Source of the DNA: Chitinivibrionales bacterium
GTDB taxonomy: Bacteria; Fibrobacterota; Chitinivibrionia; Chitinivibrionales; WJKA01
Reading direction: 5' to 3'
Assembly: GCA_014729375.1 (NCBI GenBank)
Contig: WJKA01000236.1
Span: 1 to 5,495, forward strand
Length of the DNA stretch: 5,495 bases
The translations under genes were made by a program, and so were the position numbers. This document shows, in pieces, positions 1-5,427 of the stretch; position 1 is the stretch's first letter; each line of letters starts with the position of its first letter. The notes under the pieces are model-generated. The model was not told where the DNA came from, ran no database searches, and saw nothing but the letters and a program-made list of their open reading frames with translations.

Positions 1-903
1 GACTGTGCCACCTATAAATGTCCTTTTTTCAACCCTTCCACAGCCGTCCCAGGTGCAATATTCGTCCAGTGGATGCATGCCGCACGTTGAATATATAACA
101 ATTGGATATGCAGCATCCAAAATAAATCGCGGCACATATCCTGAATCGGTGACTTTGACAGGATCAGCATCTTCCATCAGTTCGCATGCCCATATCGCAC
201 TCGGTGAAGTGGTGCGACAATTATGGTCTACTCCCGATGCAAATGTAACAAGCCGCCCATCGGGTGAAATAACCGGAATGGCCCCTCCTGTACTGTTGAC
301 CATGCTATGAACAGACGGTGTATCATTAAATGATTCCGAAAAATCGATATAATGCAATTCATCGTTGTTTACAAACACAATCTTTGCTCCCGGACCGCCG
401 TCAGCCCGCTTGAGAAATTCACGCAATTGATTTCCAGATGCAGTCACTCGTGCGCCAAACCTGTTTGTAGCCGGTGACTGCGTATCCAGGATGCTGAAAT
501 GTCCGCTCTGGTCAATAACTTCATCATGTGCATGTGTTTTCAAACAGATTTCGCATTCATTCGACAGCGTTGAGCCAAGAATATCAACTGAATCTGGAAT
601 TGCCCATGCAAAATCCTGCCAGCACGAATCGCCGGGTACAATACAGGTTGCCGGAGCATTGAGTGGCGTCCATAGAATACCGTCATTATTAGTAAAGAGC
701 ACCTGAATACAATCATATGCGGTGTCATATACAAGCCACCTGACATGCAGCGTGTCGCCGACATGATAACGCTCATCGCGGACCGGGGATGTCAACTCGA
801 CAGGCGGCACGTTGACAGGACGCGTAAAACCGGTCGTCATTCCGGACAGGCCGGCAACAGCCGAAAATACAGCCCACAAAACAAGGTCGGCAATTCGCGC
901 CAT
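1..903 (-). CDS. Exported protein with KNH-like domain and TolB-like beta-propeller (C-terminus cut by left edge)
   Basis: An open frame of 301 codons runs without a stop from an ATG at 903 to the left edge, so the C-terminus is missing. The start is supported by AGGAGG at 910-915, six bases upstream. Residues 1-21 are hydrophobic after one Arg and look like a signal peptide, giving an exported protein. Residues about 37-140 begin with a 'SPV..ERYHVGDTLHVRW' pattern and end near 'GHFSIL', resembling the KNH/Kre9-like beta-sandwich (Ser-Thr-rich GPI-anchored type in Pfam). Residues about 170 to the edge resemble TolB-like propeller blades: ISPDGRLVTFASG at 212-224 and SAIWACEL at 235-242. At least nine cysteines (65, 87, 94, 117, 120, 229, 240, 274, 283, 288) suggest disulfides outside the cytoplasm. 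No enzymatic motif is visible; binding or a structural surface role is inferred. It lies 104 bases downstream of the arsR-type gene on the same strand but probably has its own transcript. Domain names come from pattern recognition, not a search. Confidence 0.85.
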   Translation of the reverse strand, partial: MARIADLVLWAVFSAVAGLSGMTTGFTRPVNVPPVELTSPVRDERYHVGDTLHVRWLVYDTAYDCIQVLFTNNDGILWTPLNAPATCIVPGDSCWQDFAWAIPDSVDILGSTLSNECEICLKTHAHDEVIDQSGHFSILDTQSPATNRFGARVTASGNQLREFLKRADGGPGAKIVFVNNDELHYIDFSESFNDTPSVHSMVNSTGGAIPVISPDGRLVTFASGVDHNCRTTSPSAIWACELMEDADPVKVTDSGYVPRFILDAAYPIVIYSTCGMHPLDEYCTWDGCGRVEKRTFIGGTV

Positions 904-908
904 ACGAT

Positions 909-915
909 CCCTCCT
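909..915 (-). promoter_or_regulatory. Shine-Dalgarno site of the KNH/TolB-like gene
   Basis: Read on the minus strand this is AGGAGGG, with AGGAGG ending six bases before the ATG at 903. It is the strongest evidence that the left-edge frame is a real gene and that it starts here, because the frame has no visible end in the window. Confidence 0.75.
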
Positions 916-966
916 TCTGAAAAGAACAGGGCCACAAGCCCCAGCATACGCCATTTATTTGCCAAT

Positions 967-993
967 TAATATATATAGATATTTATATATATA
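967..993. repeat. AT-only inverted repeat between the arsR-type gene and the left-edge gene
   Basis: Two TATATATA arms (970-977 and 984-991 or 986-993) flank a short GATATT-type centre, in a stretch almost free of G and C. On the minus strand it lies about 65-90 bases upstream of the ATG at 903, where a promoter is expected; TATATT (minus, 968-973) could be a -10 box, but no matching -35 box is seen. It may simply be easily melted promoter DNA. Alternating TA arms form palindromes easily by chance. Confidence 0.35.
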
Positions 994-1032
994 AAAGAAA
1001 AAAATTATTATCCTTCAATAGCCCTGATAATA
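993..1032 (-). terminator. Weak intrinsic terminator overlapping the arsR-type stop codon
   Basis: On the minus strand, TATTATC (1026-1032) can pair with GATAATA (1006-1012) across a 13-base loop. After one A come seven T, one C and four T (1004 down to 993). The seven-pair stem is AT-rich with a large loop, so it would be weak, but the position at the stop codon followed at once by a U tract fits a rho-independent terminator. It would separate the repressor transcript from the left-edge gene. Confidence 0.35.
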
Positions 1033-1277
1033 TGTTTTGCCTGCTTGTCTATTACCCGATAGCATCGACGAGTCCCGTCCTTCCGCTCCTTGATAATGCC
1101 GGCACTTTTCAATTTACCTAAATGCTGAGATACGGTTGATTGCGGCAGACGGACGCTATTCTGGATTTCGCCAACGCAGCATTCATTTTTCAGAATTCCC
1201 GCCGTGATCCTGAAACGGACCGGATGAGCAAGGGCTTTCAGCGTTTCGCTGATTCTGTCATAATCAACTTGATTCAT
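1008..1277 (-). CDS. ArsR/SmtB-family winged-helix transcriptional repressor
   Basis: This 89-residue protein has the length and order of a compact ArsR/SmtB repressor, a cytoplasmic dimer that usually leaves DNA when its metal or other effector binds. The family signature 'LKALAHPVRFRI' is at residues 13-24. The recognition helix-turn-helix is about 35-62, with 'LPQSTVSQHLGKLKSAGII' at 44-62. The wing follows at 63-75 (KERKDGTRRCYRV). A cysteine pair, C33-C34 in 'NECCVGEI', sits where many ArsR-type sensors carry alpha3 thiol ligands, and a third cysteine (C72) lies in the wing. The alpha5 zinc motif of SmtB/CzrA (D-x-H ... H-x-x-E) is not visible; only D77, H82 and E88 remain near the short C-terminus. 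The effector is therefore uncertain. The gene is divergent from a znuA-like gene with a 160-base gap, which suggests it controls that gene and itself. The ATG at 1277 has no strong Shine-Dalgarno sequence; no better start is seen. Confidence 0.9.
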   Translation of the reverse strand: MNQVDYDRISETLKALAHPVRFRITAGILKNECCVGEIQNSVRLPQSTVSQHLGKLKSAGIIKERKDGTRRCYRVIDKQAKHIIRAIEG

Positions 1278-1317
1278 ATATAATTCATTTTTGTGCAGCT
1301 ACTCAGGTTTCCTTGGA

Positions 1318-1334
1318 AATATAGCAATTATATT
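1318..1334. promoter_or_regulatory. Candidate operator: 6-5-6 inverted repeat over the arsR-type -10 box
   Basis: AATATA (1318-1323) and TATATT (1329-1334) are perfect inverted arms around a five-base centre. The left arm is the -10 box of the arsR-type promoter. ArsR/SmtB repressors commonly bind AT-rich imperfect palindromes overlapping promoters, so this is a natural autoregulation site. The region is AT-rich, which raises the chance of a random match. Confidence 0.4.
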
Positions 1335-1346
1335 AATAAATGTCAA
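1318..1346 (-). promoter_or_regulatory. Sigma70-type promoter of the arsR-type gene
   Basis: On the minus strand a perfect -35 box TTGACA (1341-1346) is followed by exactly 17 bases and a TATATT -10 box (1318-1323, five of six to consensus). Transcription would start near 1311, leaving a leader of about 34 bases before the ATG at 1277. This is the best promoter match in the window. Confidence 0.65.
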
Positions 1347-1381
1347 TATCAATGGCACGGCGGGGATATCATAAATTATTA

Positions 1382-1410
1382 TTAACATGAATACTGTTAC
1401 GGAATAAAAT
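1382..1410 (+). promoter_or_regulatory. Sigma70-type promoter of the znuA-like gene
   Basis: TTAACA (1382-1387, five of six to the -35 consensus) is followed by 17 bases and TAAAAT (1405-1410, five of six to the -10 consensus). Transcription would begin near 1417, giving a leader of about 20 bases that includes the ribosome binding site. It is back-to-back with the minus-strand promoter at 1318-1346; the two -35 boxes are about 35 bases apart. Confidence 0.55.
1383..1399. promoter_or_regulatory. Candidate operator: 5-7-5 inverted repeat inside the znuA-like promoter
   Basis: TAACA (1383-1387) and TGTTA (1395-1399) are perfect inverted arms around a seven-base centre. The repeat overlaps the -35 box and fills most of the spacer, so a bound protein would block RNA polymerase. 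It differs in sequence from the repeat at 1318-1334, so they need not bind the same protein. A five-base arm alone is weak evidence. Confidence 0.35.
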
Positions 1411-1426
1411 ATACAACACACATTAC

Positions 1427-1431
1427 AGGAG
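1427..1431 (+). promoter_or_regulatory. Shine-Dalgarno site of the znuA-like gene
   Basis: AGGAG ends six bases before the ATG at 1438. It fixes the start so that the lipoprotein signal peptide is complete. Confidence 0.75.
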
Positions 1432-1437
1432 CTTTTC

Positions 1438-2355
1438 ATGAGGATTTCATGTAGTGCTTTGCTGAAATACTGGAGCATAGTCCTTGCCGGTATTTCCTTT
1501 TTTGGTTGCGCGCCGAAGGAAAAATATAATCCGCAAATCGCCTTTGTCAGCATTCTCCCGCATCAATACATTGCCCGCCGCGTTGCGGGTGACCGGTTTG
1601 ATATCCATGTCCTTATCGGGCCGGGACAGAGTCCTCACAGCTACACACCCTCACCAGGACAAGTGGCGAAATTATCCGATGCCGCACTTTTTTTCCGAAC
1701 CGGCGCTGAATTCGAAGACGTCCTTATTCCAAAGATTAAAAATACCGCGCCCGACCTGAAAATTATCGATGTACGCACAGGAATTATGCTGCGGGATATC
1801 GATACGGCACAGCATGCTCACGGGCACGAGGGGCACGATAAGGCCGGTCATGATATGCACGATCATGCCGGTAAAGATCCGCATATCTGGCTTTCCCCGC
1901 CTCTGATGAAAACCCAGGCCGCAACGATCAGAAACGCGCTTGTCAATGAAGATCCCGGCGGGAAAAACCTGTATGATTCCACCCTGAAAGCACTGCACAG
2001 TGACCTGGATTCACTCAATGAATTTCTTCACGAAATCCTCGACCCTTTTCGAGGAACAAGCCTGTTTGTATTCCACCCTTCATTCGGCTACTTTGCAGAT
2101 GTGTACGGGCTTAAACAGGTTGCAGTGGAAACCGGCGGCAAAGAACCGGGCGCAAAAGCCCTTGCCCGGCTTATTGATATAATGCAGGAGCAAAATCCCG
2201 AGGCTATTTTCGTGCAGCCCCAGTTTTCGCAAAAAAGCGCACAAGCAATTGCCGGCCAGCTCGATTGTGCCGTCGTACCGATCAATCCGCTTCCTGATAA
2301 TTACCTGGAAGATATGCGGGAGATGGGAAAAACAATAACAGAAGCGCTGAAATAG
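1438..2355 (+). CDS. znuA: ZnuA/TroA-family metal-binding lipoprotein of an ABC importer
   Basis: This 305-residue protein is full length for the cluster A-I (ZnuA/TroA/PsaA) binding proteins, which capture Zn2+ or Mn2+ outside the inner membrane and hand it to an ABC permease. Residues 1-24 are a signal peptide ending in a loose lipobox, FFGC, with C24 as lipid-anchor site. Family motifs are clear: H67 in 'SPHSYTPSP', H149 in 'DPHIWLSP', H213 in 'FHPSFGYF', and 'EPGAKALARLI' and 'FVQPQFSQKSAQAIA' in the second lobe. H67, H149 and H213 are the expected ligands. The fourth position, usually Asp in a 'DPL' motif, is Asn (N283 in 'INPLPDNYLEDM'). A histidine- and aspartate-rich loop at about 125-147 has seven His and is typical of zinc binders. 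Zinc is thus the likeliest metal, though manganese cannot be excluded. The gene is divergent from an ArsR-type repressor that probably controls it. No permease or ATPase gene follows; the next gene is convergent, so this is an orphan binding protein in the window. Confidence 0.9.
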   Translation: MRISCSALLKYWSIVLAGISFFGCAPKEKYNPQIAFVSILPHQYIARRVAGDRFDIHVLIGPGQSPHSYTPSPGQVAKLSDAALFFRTGAEFEDVLIPKIKNTAPDLKIIDVRTGIMLRDIDTAQHAHGHEGHDKAGHDMHDHAGKDPHIWLSPPLMKTQAATIRNALVNEDPGGKNLYDSTLKALHSDLDSLNEFLHEILDPFRGTSLFVFHPSFGYFADVYGLKQVAVETGGKEPGAKALARLIDIMQEQNPEAIFVQPQFSQKSAQAIAGQLDCAVVPINPLPDNYLEDMREMGKTITEALK

Positions 2356-2377
2356 CGGAAGCACATTGTGCCCCCGC
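2355..2377 (+). terminator. Hairpin directly after the znuA-like stop codon
   Basis: GCGG (2355-2358) pairs with CCGC (2374-2377) and GCAC (2361-2364) with GTGC (2368-2371), separated by a two-by-two mismatch and closed by a three-base loop. No U tract follows, so it is not a classical intrinsic terminator, but it lies exactly at the 3' end of the gene and could protect or end the transcript. Confidence 0.35.
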
Positions 2378-2398
2378 CATATCATAAACCACCGCTTT

Positions 2399-2417
2399 AT
2401 TCAGAAATCCCCTGAAT
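2399..2417. terminator. Small hairpin between the convergent genes
   Basis: ATTCAG (2399-2404) and CTGAAT (2412-2417) form a perfect six-pair stem with a seven-base loop, two bases downstream of the minus-strand lipoprotein stop. Neither side has a long U tract. In a 64-base gap between two stop codons, a weak terminator for the minus-strand transcript is the simplest reading. Confidence 0.3.
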
Positions 2418-2419
2418 GT

Positions 2420-3157
2420 TTACTCAGGATCCACGCTTATCGATACTTCGGTAACCCGGTCTCTTCGCTTGTTGGTGATCCAGGCCATAGCCTGATTATT
2501 TCCGCTGTATTCGATTCTATAGGCCCGGTTTGGAAAATCGGTTTCTATGGTGCCCGACGACAGGAACTGCCAGTGACCGTTTGTATAGATACGGGTAACA
2601 TTGTCGATCGTTCCGGTCGCAACCTGCTCATTATCGTATGTTCCGGTCAGCGAGCCGTTCCAGACGCCGGTTGTGTCTGCTCCTTTTGTTAACTCCATGG
2701 TCGTATTAATTCGAATATCGGCCTGCGGGCCGCCGTTGGAATGCACGACCCGTCGTACATGCTCGATCGATGAAAGCGTTGCCATTGTCGGATACTGCAG
2801 CGTCGCGGCCGATGCATCCTTGAAAATAACCGTGTCCCGCCGCGTGCGCTCATAACCTTCCGAGGTAGTAAATGACGCCTGACGGACATATCCGCCAACG
2901 GCCTCATCATAGGAATACGGCACAACCGTCAAGTCGGCCTTGATTGTATCCGACAACACGGCCAGACTTTTTGCCGGTCCGCCGGCGATGATATCATCCG
3001 ATGCAGCACTTGCACCGGCAACTTCACCGGCAAAAAACTTCGCCGCTTCGGTAGAAACCGGATTCCGGGGAGAAAATAAACATCCGGTCAGTGTTATAAG
3101 CATTAAACTTCCTGCAGTAACAATACCTTTGCTTATTGATCGCCGTGATACCTTCAT
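2420..3157 (-). CDS. Hypothetical lipoprotein, 245 residues
   Basis: I do not recognise the family. The ATG at 3157 is chosen over the longer frame that opens at 3268: AAAGGAGG lies four bases upstream of it, and the protein then begins with a textbook lipoprotein signal. That signal has basic residues (K2, R5, R6, K10), a hydrophobic stretch at about 11-23, and lipobox LTGC with C26. The mature protein would be membrane-anchored and exported. Residues 27-60 are rich in Ala, Ser and Gly and look like a flexible linker. The remainder has alternating polar and hydrophobic residues and many Gly/Thr/Asn turns. The stretch at about 155-245 reads like successive beta-strands ('GVWNGSLTG', 'GTIDNVTRIY', 'GHWQFLSSGTIETDFPN', 'YRIEYSGN'), suggesting a beta-rich or barrel-like fold. 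No catalytic motif or cysteine other than C26 is seen. It is convergent with the znuA-like gene and divergent from the glycosyltransferase, so it is probably a single-gene unit. The role is unknown. Confidence 0.85.
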   Translation of the reverse strand: MKVSRRSISKGIVTAGSLMLITLTGCLFSPRNPVSTEAAKFFAGEVAGASAASDDIIAGGPAKSLAVLSDTIKADLTVVPYSYDEAVGGYVRQASFTTSEGYERTRRDTVIFKDASAATLQYPTMATLSSIEHVRRVVHSNGGPQADIRINTTMELTKGADTTGVWNGSLTGTYDNEQVATGTIDNVTRIYTNGHWQFLSSGTIETDFPNRAYRIEYSGNNQAMAWITNKRRDRVTEVSISVDPE

Positions 3158-3161
3158 ACAA

Positions 3162-3169
3162 CCTCCTTT
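3162..3169 (-). promoter_or_regulatory. Shine-Dalgarno site deciding the lipoprotein start
   Basis: On the minus strand this reads AAAGGAGG, four bases before the ATG at 3157. The upstream in-frame ATG at 3268 has no comparable site and would bury the signal peptide behind 37 residues, so this site settles the start. Confidence 0.75.
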
Positions 3170-3201
3170 GAAACAGGTTACCATTCCTGGCAATTGTAGT
3201 T

Positions 3202-3217
3202 TCAAATCCTGTGCCAA
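3202..3217 (-). promoter_or_regulatory. Possible sigma54-like -24/-12 element upstream of the lipoprotein gene
   Basis: On the minus strand TTGGCAC (3211-3217) is followed after five bases by TTGA (3202-3205). The spacing between the GG and the TTG matches the sigma54 pattern TGGCAC-N5-TTGC, but the conserved C of the -12 GC is an A here. A start near 3191 would leave a leader of about 34 bases. No convincing sigma70 pair was found for this gene. The missing -12 base makes this doubtful. Confidence 0.25.
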
Positions 3218-3222
3218 CAGCA

Positions 3223-3250
3223 GAAACGGCGTTTCCGTTCGTTCAACGAA
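3223..3250. repeat. Two adjacent 13-base palindromes upstream of the lipoprotein gene
   Basis: GAAACG-G-CGTTTC (3223-3235) and TTCGTT-C-AACGAA (3238-3250) are each perfect six-base inverted repeats around a single base, with centres 15 bases apart. They contain related AACG/CGTT elements. The pair also allows an alternative AACGG/CCGTT stem (3225-3239). They lie 66-93 bases upstream of the lipoprotein ATG, a normal place for a regulator to bind. No protein can be assigned. Confidence 0.4.
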
Positions 3251-3310
3251 AGTGTATCCCGGTTTCAACTACTTTTTTATCAGAAGTGATACGCTGCCGG
3301 GCGCCGGTAT

Positions 3311-3324
3311 TATCATAAATGATA
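3311..3324. repeat. 14-base palindrome in the lipoprotein/glycosyltransferase gap
   Basis: TATCAT-AA-ATGATA is a perfect six-base inverted repeat with a two-base centre, midway in the divergent gap. It could be an operator for either gene. Nothing else identifies its binder. Confidence 0.3.
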
Positions 3325-3393
3325 CAGGTGTGCGGATGAATTTCCACAGGTACACTACCACAATAATTTATTCGGAATTCACGATCGCTCCTG

Positions 3394-3421
3394 TTCAGAA
3401 TGCATCCATAATTAGTATATT
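3394..3421 (+). promoter_or_regulatory. Possible promoter of the glycosyltransferase gene
   Basis: TTCAGA (3394-3399, four of six to the -35 consensus) is followed by 16 bases and TATATT (3416-3421, five of six to the -10 consensus). Transcription would start near 3428, about 40 bases before the ATG. The -35 box is poor, so this is tentative. Confidence 0.35.
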
Positions 3422-3467
3422 CGATATGAAATAATGAGCGGGTAACAACAGACATTGCGGAAAGTGG

Positions 3468-5111
3468 ATGCAACGAACGCTGGAAATATTCACCGCCCAG
3501 TCAGGGCAGGTATCGGCAAAAATTAAAACTGACGATAACTCATATCGTCATGTTCACTCGCTGGTAAAGCCTGAAGACGAATCGTCGCATTTTACGGGAA
3601 TCAATTTCTGGGGGGATAGTATTATTTTTGCCGGCACAGGTTTGGGCTGGCATCTGAAAGATGCAATCGACCGCATTTCCGTGTCTTCACAAATAATACT
3701 TGTCGATTTTTACGACAAATGTATCGACCACTGCCGCAACAATTTGTTTTATAACCGCACAGATACTCTTTACACTCTATCGGAAACCTCATCACCGGAA
3801 AATATTCAGGCAGTCCGGTCGGTCCTTGAGCAGCGCAATCCCGGTACAGTGCAGATAATCAAACACCCGGCCTCATTTGCAATCCACCGGGATTTTTACG
3901 ACACAATTCTGAGCAAGGTCCTTGGGCCACCCCGGAGCGCAAAATCCGCGCAGCATGCAGCAGGAAAGTGTGCGCTCCTCTACGGTACTTTTTTCCTTCA
4001 GGAAGAGCTCCGCCGCGCGCTTGAGCGGAAACACGGCAATCCACCCGTTTTATTCCATTATGAAAACCATCACGAAAGCACCGGCTATGAATCCATGCTC
4101 CAGACCATTATTCAACAGCAGCATCCCGGCTATATACTCTCTGTCAACATGAAAGGCTTTGACGGCACAGGAATGCTTTCGTGGTACGCGCAAAAATCAG
4201 GGATTCCGGTCGTTGTCTGGTTTGTTGACGATCCCCGTCCGATCCTGCTGAGCAAAAAGCAGTTTGTCTCATCAGGGATGATCGCATTCTGCTGGGAAAA
4301 AGCCGGCCTTCCCTTTCTGCAGTCGTGCGGTTTTGATTCGGTGCATTTTCTTCCGCTGGCCGGCGATCCGTCGCTGTTCTCCCCAAACAACCCGGGCGCC
4401 CCTTCAACAGATCTTGCGTTTGTCGGAAGCACAATGAGTGGCGGGTTTCTGGATGATATTAAAAGTAAATTCATGTGGAATGATTCGCTTATCCCGCTGG
4501 TGGAAACGCTTTCAAACAAGCTGCTTGTCCGGCCGGATCTTTCAGTTTCCCACATCATTCAGGAATTGACATACAAAAAAGTAATTGCACTCCCCTTTGC
4601 AGACGAGCGCAATATAACCTGGCTCTGTTCATATATAATTCACACCGCCAGCATGAAAAAACGGAAAAATATCATAGGGGCCCTTCAGAACAGGGGCATC
4701 GAAACATTCGGCGATCCGCAGGGATGGCGCACTTTATTCGGCACCTCAGTCCCGACCCACCCCGATATGGATTATGCAACCGAACTGTGCAGTGTCTACC
4801 GGAAAATAGCCGTCAATATCAATATCACCAGTTGCCAGATGCCTGCAGCAGTCAACCAGCGGGTGTTTGATATACCTCTGTCCGGAAGTTTTGTTCTTTC
4901 GGACAAGCAGCAGCAGCTTGCAGAACTGTTCGATATCGGCAGCGAGGCAATATGGTATGCAACAATTGAGGACCTGAAAGAAAAGAGTGACTTTTACCGG
5001 AATAATCCGGACACGCGCGCGGCAATCAGCGCGGCCGCACGGAAAAGAATTCTTGCAGAGCACACCTATGAGAACAGAGTAGCGCAAATTGAACGTGTTG
5101 TGGGAACCTGA
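3468..5111 (+). CDS. CgeB-like glycosyltransferase with extra N-terminal domain
   Basis: This 547-residue protein appears to have three parts. Residues about 45-95 hold a Rossmann-like start, 'IIFAGTGLGWHLKDAI' then 'IILVDFYDKCID', like the N-terminal nucleotide-binding-type segment seen in Maf-like and other flagellin or surface glycosylation proteins. Residues about 190-310 match the DUF3880/CgeB pattern: 'SVNMKGFDG' at 225-233 and 'VVVWFVDDPRPIL' at 248-260. Residues about 435-545 match the C-terminal Glyco_trans_1_2 (GT4-type) domain: 'VNQRVFDIPLSGSFVLSD' at 462-479, 'ELFDIGSEAIWY' at 486-497 and 'EHTYENRV' at 531-538. It probably transfers a sugar from a nucleotide sugar in the cytoplasm; donor and acceptor are unknown. 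There is no signal peptide or membrane segment. The ATG at 3468 is the only ATG after the in-frame stop at 3435; its ribosome site (GGAAAG, 3459-3464) is weak. The gene stands alone, with no flagellar or polysaccharide genes in the window, so flagellin modification is only one possibility. Confidence 0.85.
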   Translation: MQRTLEIFTAQSGQVSAKIKTDDNSYRHVHSLVKPEDESSHFTGINFWGDSIIFAGTGLGWHLKDAIDRISVSSQIILVDFYDKCIDHCRNNLFYNRTDTLYTLSETSSPENIQAVRSVLEQRNPGTVQIIKHPASFAIHRDFYDTILSKVLGPPRSAKSAQHAAGKCALLYGTFFLQEELRRALERKHGNPPVLFHYENHHESTGYESMLQTIIQQQHPGYILSVNMKGFDGTGMLSWYAQKSGIPVVVWFVDDPRPILLSKKQFVSSGMIAFCWEKAGLPFLQSCGFDSVHFLPLAGDPSLFSPNNPGAPSTDLAFVGSTMSGGFLDDIKSKFMWNDSLIPLVETLSNKLLVRPDLSVSHIIQELTYKKVIALPFADERNITWLCSYIIHTASMKKRKNIIGALQNRGIETFGDPQGWRTLFGTSVPTHPDMDYATELCSVYRKIAVNINITSCQMPAAVNQRVFDIPLSGSFVLSDKQQQLAELFDIGSEAIWYATIEDLKEKSDFYRNNPDTRAAISAAARKRILAEHTYENRVAQIERVVGT

Positions 5112-5427
5112 ACGAGAATTGAAAACTTCACGCAAGCAGTCGAAAAAAAATACTGTACTAATTAAACAATATACTATCCCGTTACTTTATCCAATCTTCA
5201 CCAGGCAAGCCACGGCTCCTTCTGAATTCGCGCGCGGCAGTGGTCACGGATATTACGCCGCAGGATTTCGACTGTGCACCGACCGGCCTGTGTCACTGCC
5301 CCGACCGATTGGCCCATCTTCTCACCACGTGCGGCCCTGATTATGCCTTATTCCCGTGCAGCAGCGCAATCAAGCGATATAATTGAAATCCATGATGAAT
5401 TGCCACGGACGTTTCAGGGGTCCGGCT
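5112..5427. other. 316 bases with no gene I can support
   Basis: The first part (about 5140-5190) is AT-rich and contains an eight-base A tract at 5145-5152, which read on the minus strand is a T tract that could end a transcript coming from the right, although no good hairpin precedes it. The rest is GC-richer and open in short stretches in several frames on both strands, for example a 39-codon minus frame ending in 'KEPWLAW' near 5200-5320. None has a ribosome binding site or a recognisable family motif. No tRNA, tmRNA, RNase P or SRP RNA signature was seen. It may be a spacer or decayed coding DNA. Confidence 0.5.
5402..5426 (-). terminator. Hairpin just after the right-edge partial gene
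   Basis: On the minus strand GCCGGAC (5420-5426) pairs with GTCC (5407-5410) and GGC (5402-5404) with a two-base bulge, giving seven pairs around a nine-base loop. It begins one base after the TAG at 5428-5430. No U tract follows. Its placement suggests a transcript end and gives some support to the partial gene beside it. Confidence 0.3.

Noticed and set aside
967..1005. AT-rich repeat as a possible origin or attachment site
   Set aside because: It is short and has no DnaA boxes, iterons or flanking integrase; a promoter or terminator setting between two minus-strand genes explains it.
1299..1553. An 84-codon minus-strand frame across the arsR/znuA gap
   Set aside because: It spans both predicted promoters and overlaps the znuA-like signal peptide on the opposite strand.
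3158..3268. An N-terminal extension of 37 codons for the lipoprotein gene
   Set aside because: No ribosome site precedes the ATG at 3268, and the extension would hide the lipoprotein signal; the ATG at 3157 has AAAGGAGG in front of it.
2940..3434. A 164-codon plus-strand open frame
   Set aside because: It lies antisense to the start of the lipoprotein gene, whose ribosome site, signal peptide and lipobox are convincing. The plus-strand protein has no such features.
3243..3473. A 76-codon minus-strand frame in the divergent gap
   Set aside because: No ribosome site, no recognisable motif, and it covers the probable promoter region of the glycosyltransferase gene.
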